Shown here: piece after piece, positions 4,913 to 7,172 of the stretch
Layout: the number at the start of each line of letters is the position of its first letter
Position numbering within the stretch: the stretch's first letter is position 1
DNA from: JAATFY01 sp049276515
Lineage (GTDB): Bacteria; Pseudomonadota; Alphaproteobacteria; UBA9219
Assembly (NCBI GenBank): GCA_049276515.1
Contig: JBASWO010000068.1
Span: 1 to 7,172 of the forward strand
DNA: 7,172 nucleotides
Direction: 5' to 3'
Translations under genes and position numbers: made by a program
Notes under the pieces: generated by a model
Seen by the model: only the letters and a program-made list of their open reading frames with translations
Told to the model about the DNA's origin: nothing
Databases searched by the model: none

Positions 4913-5646
4913 GGTTTTTGTCCGCTATCCGCTTTGACCTCAATCGTGCAGCGCACGGGCTTTGCCGCCTTTTCCGCCTGCTCACGGCATTTCTGCACCG
5001 TCTCGCGATTGGCATCCGTCAGCGGGGAAGCCGCGACGATCAGCGCCCAGCTCTCCGGATCGGCCGCCTGCATCAACCGCTGCCCCGCCCCCCACGGGCC
5101 AGGCTCATTGAGAACGCGGGTCGCCATACGCTCGGGCCAGCGCCAGCTATCGGGGGTCGCCCGCGCGAGCGGGCCGGCAAGTAGGGCGTAGAGCAACAGC
5201 CCCAGCACCACGCCGCAAGCGCCGATGACATACAGCCAGCGGTTTTGCTCGTCGCCGCGCCGCGCCGATGCGAGACGGTTGCCGATCTCGCGCGCGGCCT
5301 GGTCCAGCGCCGTGCGCGCCTCGGTGATAAGGCGCTGATCCTCGCGGCGCGCGTTCGTGGCGGCGCTGGCGATCTCACCCGCCATATGCGCCGGGTCCAT
5401 CGACAGGGCGGGGCTTTTCCGCATGGCGGCGATCTGCTGGGCCAGCACCCCCAGCACTTGCTCGGTGCGCCCCAGCGTCGGCTCGTAATCGGGAATCTCG
5501 ATATTCTCGCGCGCGGCGGTCAGCCCCTCGATCGCGGCGCGCAGCAACGCCACCTCGCCATGCACCGACGCCAACCGATCCTCGACCCGCGCGAACGCCA
5601 GCGCCGGATCGTCAGCGTCGCCAAAACTATCATCCTCTTCCCGCAT
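4909..5646 (-). CDS. DUF6118-like membrane-anchored coiled-coil protein
   Basis: This is a 245-aa protein. An acidic N-terminus leads into long helices rich in Ala, Glu and Arg (about 14-50 and 57-130) that look like coiled coil. One membrane span follows near 137-159 (WLYVIGACGVVLGLLLYALL), then an 85-residue tail with W168, W170, W185 and W200 and two cysteines (C220, C233). No N-terminal signal peptide is seen, so the coiled coil is probably cytoplasmic and the tail periplasmic. The overall plan and position directly after traA match my memory of DUF6118 proteins of alphaproteobacterial conjugative elements. The family name is recalled, not tested, and its function is unknown. GGAGG (5652-5656) lies 5 nt before the ATG. 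A role near the conjugation apparatus or the relaxase is inferred from context only. Confidence 0.82.
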   Translation of the reverse strand: MREEDDSFGDADDPALAFARVEDRLASVHGEVALLRAAIEGLTAARENIEIPDYEPTLGRTEQVLGVLAQQIAAMRKSPALSMDPAHMAGEIASAATNARREDQRLITEARTALDQAAREIGNRLASARRGDEQNRWLYVIGACGVVLGLLLYALLAGPLARATPDSWRWPERMATRVLNEPGPWGAGQRLMQAADPESWALIVAASPLTDANRETVQKCREQAEKAAKPVRCTIEVKADSGQKP

Positions 5647-5668
5647 CGCCGCCTCCGTCCGTCTATAT

Positions 5669-5698
5669 TTGACAATTTTTCACAACATCCAACGAAAT
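5669..5698 (+). promoter_or_regulatory. Possible plus-strand promoter
   Basis: A perfect -35 hexamer TTGACA lies at 5669-5674. Eighteen nt later, CGAAAT (5693-5698) gives only three of six bases of the -10 consensus. It would drive RNA toward the hairpins and terminator ending at 5791. The weak -10 leaves this uncertain. Confidence 0.3.
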
Positions 5699-5725
5699 CA
5701 AATGATAAGGCGGCGCGCGACCCGA

Positions 5726-5754
5726 AAGTCTCAATAGCGACTCTCTTGAGACTT
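5726..5754. repeat. 9-bp hairpin after traA
   Basis: Perfect arms aagtctcaa (5726-5734) and ttgagactt (5746-5754) flank an 11-nt loop. It lies two bases from the terminator stem starting at 5757, so the two hairpins are stacked in tandem. Confidence 0.6.
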
Positions 5755-5756
5755 AC

Positions 5757-5791
5757 TGGCCTGCCAGTCGTGGGACTGGCAGGCCATTTTT
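5757..5791 (+). terminator. Strong intrinsic terminator (plus strand)
   Basis: This is a perfect 13-bp stem, tggcctgccagtc (5757-5769) with gactggcaggcca (5774-5786). The loop is gtgg and five Ts follow directly (5787-5791). On the minus strand the stem is preceded by As and has no T-tract, so the sequence best fits plus-strand termination. The stem could still stabilise or end the traA message just past its stop at 5804. Confidence 0.8.
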
Positions 5792-5803
5792 CCGGTCGGC
5801 CAA

Positions 5804-7171
5804 TTACCGGCTAAGGCCACGATCGCGGCCAATCCCAAGTTCGTGCGTCAACTGGTGGCTAAGGTCGCGCCCGCGCCCCATGCCCATCTCAAGCCCCAGC
5901 TCGCGCTCACGGCCGCGCAGGATCGATTCCACCTGGGGATCGCGCTCAAGGCTTTTCGCCATGCCCGCCATTTCCTTGCCCGCCTTCTCGCGGCCCGTCA
6001 TGTCGCCGGCGCGATAAAGCCGGTCACGGTCCTGGGAGAGCTGTTGCCAGCGTTCCACGAACCGATCGGCGCGCAAGTTCGGATCGGCCCGCACCTTGGC
6101 CTCCTGCGCCATCGCATCCATCATCGGGCCGCTGCGCCCCGCCGCCGCCTCATGGAGCAAGCCGGGTTCGCGCTGGAACGCCGATGCCATATCGCGCGAA
6201 GCCCCCGCCCTGATCTGGTCCAGCGCCTCGGTCGCGCGCTCGAGCGCGACCTTCTGATGCTCCAATACCGGCCCGCCCGATGCGCGGGCCTGCAACACCG
6301 CCTCGGCCGAACGCGAGGCCCGCTCGACCGCGCGCCGGAAATCATGGGTAAGGCCCTGCTCGGCACGCGCCGGGGCTTCCTTCGCCGGCGTCGGCGTGCG
6401 CGACGACAGTTTCAGCCCATCGAACATGCCCCGCTTGGGAGCCGCTTTTTCCTTCGCGCCCTGCGCTGGCTCGGCCGCCTTCGCCGGCTCGGCCGACAGC
6501 TTCAAGCCGTCGAACATGCCGCGCCGCGGCTGTCGCTCGGCCGCGGCCTTCGCATCCCCTGCGCCGCGGCCCTCGCCGATCTCGCGTGGGCGTGGATCTC
6601 CGCCCATCTGGCGCATGGTGCCAGCACGCGGGCCAAGAAGCTCCACACCCTTGCGCTCGGGCGCATCCGGCAATCGGATCTCGCCCGACAGACCGCGCCG
6701 ATCGGCGAACGATTGCGCCTCGGCGTCGCGGTCCCGATACATGGGATAATCCGACGCCATATCCTTCGCCCGCTCGCGCGACAGCGTGCGGACAAGCCGC
6801 CGATCGTCGGCGAAGTCGTCGCGGCCATAGTGGAGCTGCACGCCCTCACGGTGCCGCGACAGCGCCACATAGGCCGCATGGCGGTCCATCCCCGGCGTCG
6901 CCAGCACATGCCCCTGATCGACCGTCACGCCCTGCGATTTGTGGATGGTCGCGGCATAGCCATGATCGACATGGGCATAGTCCTTGAGGTCGAACGCCAC
7001 CTGTCGGCCATCATCGAGCCGCACCGCCATGCTGTCGGGCGACACGCGCTCGACCTTCCCCAGCGTGCCGTTCTTCACGCCTAGCCCGCGCTCGTTTGTC
7101 AGGAGCATGATGCGGTCGCCGGTCGCGAACTCGCGCGCGCCCCGCTCGGCCGAAATCCGCACGTCCTGCCC
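5804..7171 (-). CDS. traA: Ti-type conjugative relaxase/helicase TraA, C-terminal part
   Basis: TraA nicks oriT and unwinds DNA for conjugative transfer. Only the last 455 codons are visible; the frame runs off the right edge, so the relaxase domain and Walker motifs are outside. Numbered from the first visible codon: an SH3-like insert (about 13-64, FATGDRIMLLTNERGLGVKN); helicase motif V, YAATIHKSQGVT (72-83); motif VI, YVALSRHREGV (101-111). After a charged linker come two copies of RGMFDGLKLS (217-226 and 247-256). The final 180 residues are helical and charged, with a stretch (REPGLLHEAA through SLERDPQVES) resembling the BID-type secretion signal reported in TraA-class relaxases. That region is recognised at moderate confidence. 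The gene ends 157 nt before the DUF6118-like start and is probably transcribed with it. GC content is high throughout. Confidence 0.93.
   Translation of the reverse strand, partial: GQDVRISAERGAREFATGDRIMLLTNERGLGVKNGTLGKVERVSPDSMAVRLDDGRQVAFDLKDYAHVDHGYAATIHKSQGVTVDQGHVLATPGMDRHAAYVALSRHREGVQLHYGRDDFADDRRLVRTLSRERAKDMASDYPMYRDRDAEAQSFADRRGLSGEIRLPDAPERKGVELLGPRAGTMRQMGGDPRPREIGEGRGAGDAKAAAERQPRRGMFDGLKLSAEPAKAAEPAQGAKEKAAPKRGMFDGLKLSSRTPTPAKEAPARAEQGLTHDFRRAVERASRSAEAVLQARASGGPVLEHQKVALERATEALDQIRAGASRDMASAFQREPGLLHEAAAGRSGPMMDAMAQEAKVRADPNLRADRFVERWQQLSQDRDRLYRAGDMTGREKAGKEMAGMAKSLERDPQVESILRGRERELGLEMGMGRGRDLSHQLTHELGIGRDRGLSR
6404..6523 (-). repeat. Duplicated RGMFDGLKLS motif within traA
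   Basis: Two 30-nt segments (6494-6523 and 6404-6433), offset by 90 bp, encode the same ten residues with a few silent differences. The Ala/Lys/Pro/Glu-rich spacer between them suggests a flexible tether carrying a short linear motif twice. Confidence 0.8.
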
Positions 7172-7172
7172 C

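Larger units (their letters stand above)
5705..5791 (+). ncRNA. Candidate small RNA between traA and the DUF6118-like gene
   Basis: An intrinsic terminator on the plus strand has no plus-strand gene before it within 3.6 kb, which suggests a short transcript of its own. The predicted RNA of about 85 nt would hold a 9-bp hairpin (5726-5754) and the terminator hairpin (5757-5786), then U5. The start near 5705 is inferred from the promoter candidate at 5669-5698. It would be antisense to the traA-DUF6118 intergenic leader and could affect read-through or expression of the downstream genes. A minus-strand end structure for traA is the alternative. Confidence 0.4.

Noticed and set aside
4584..5015. 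Minus-strand frame overlapping the XRE gene and non-coding region
   Set aside because: It shares sequence with the XRE and DUF6118-like genes in another frame and gives a Cys/Arg-rich product without domain features.
5843..7084. Long plus-strand open frame of 413 codons opposite traA
   Set aside because: It is antisense to a clearly recognised gene in high-GC DNA, where such frames stay open by codon bias. Its protein is Arg/His/Leu-rich with no domain pattern.
1..7172. CRISPR array, tRNA or rRNA gene, or insertion sequence
   Set aside because: I saw no regularly spaced repeats, no cloverleaf with TTCRA/CCA-like features, and no transposase frame in the window.

Overview
The window looks like part of a conjugative plasmid or integrative conjugative element from a high-GC alphaproteobacterium, most likely a sphingomonad. 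This rests on recognised protein families only: a Ti-type TraA relaxase/helicase followed by a DUF6118-like membrane protein and a small XRE regulator, plus the small helical and receiver proteins typical of that group. No database search was possible.

Layout. Positions 3-110 (+) hold the tail of a gene that enters from the left, possibly a LysR-type regulator. It converges on ugd (145-1311, -), a UDP-glucose 6-dehydrogenase very close to the enterobacterial short form. A comparatively AT-rich gap separates ugd from a divergent gene (1562-2119, +) for a ribbon-helix-helix protein with a YfbU-like C-terminal part. That gene has a promoter and an overlapping palindromic operator candidate. It converges on a minus-strand block read right to left: a membrane diguanylate cyclase (start near 4317), a 136-aa helical protein overlapping it by 4 nt, a single-domain response regulator (2529-2888), and a 118-aa protein ending in a sigma-region-4-like HTH (2141-2497). 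The block looks like a small signalling operon joining c-di-GMP synthesis, phosphorelay input and a DNA-binding output. Its mechanism is not known to me.

To the right, about 360 bp of non-coding DNA contains a 104-nt nested inverted repeat (4431-4534). Beyond it lies a transfer-related minus-strand block: traA (5' end outside the window), the DUF6118-like coiled-coil/membrane protein, and an XRE regulator overlapping it by 4 nt. The traA-DUF6118 gap carries two tandem hairpins. The second, followed by five Ts on the plus strand, is a textbook intrinsic terminator although no plus-strand gene precedes it, so a small plus-strand RNA is likely.

The items most worth a second look are the nested inverted repeat, the possible small RNA between traA and the DUF6118 gene, the four-gene signalling block with its two small proteins sharing a helical motif, and the palindromic operator inside the promoter of the ribbon-helix-helix gene.
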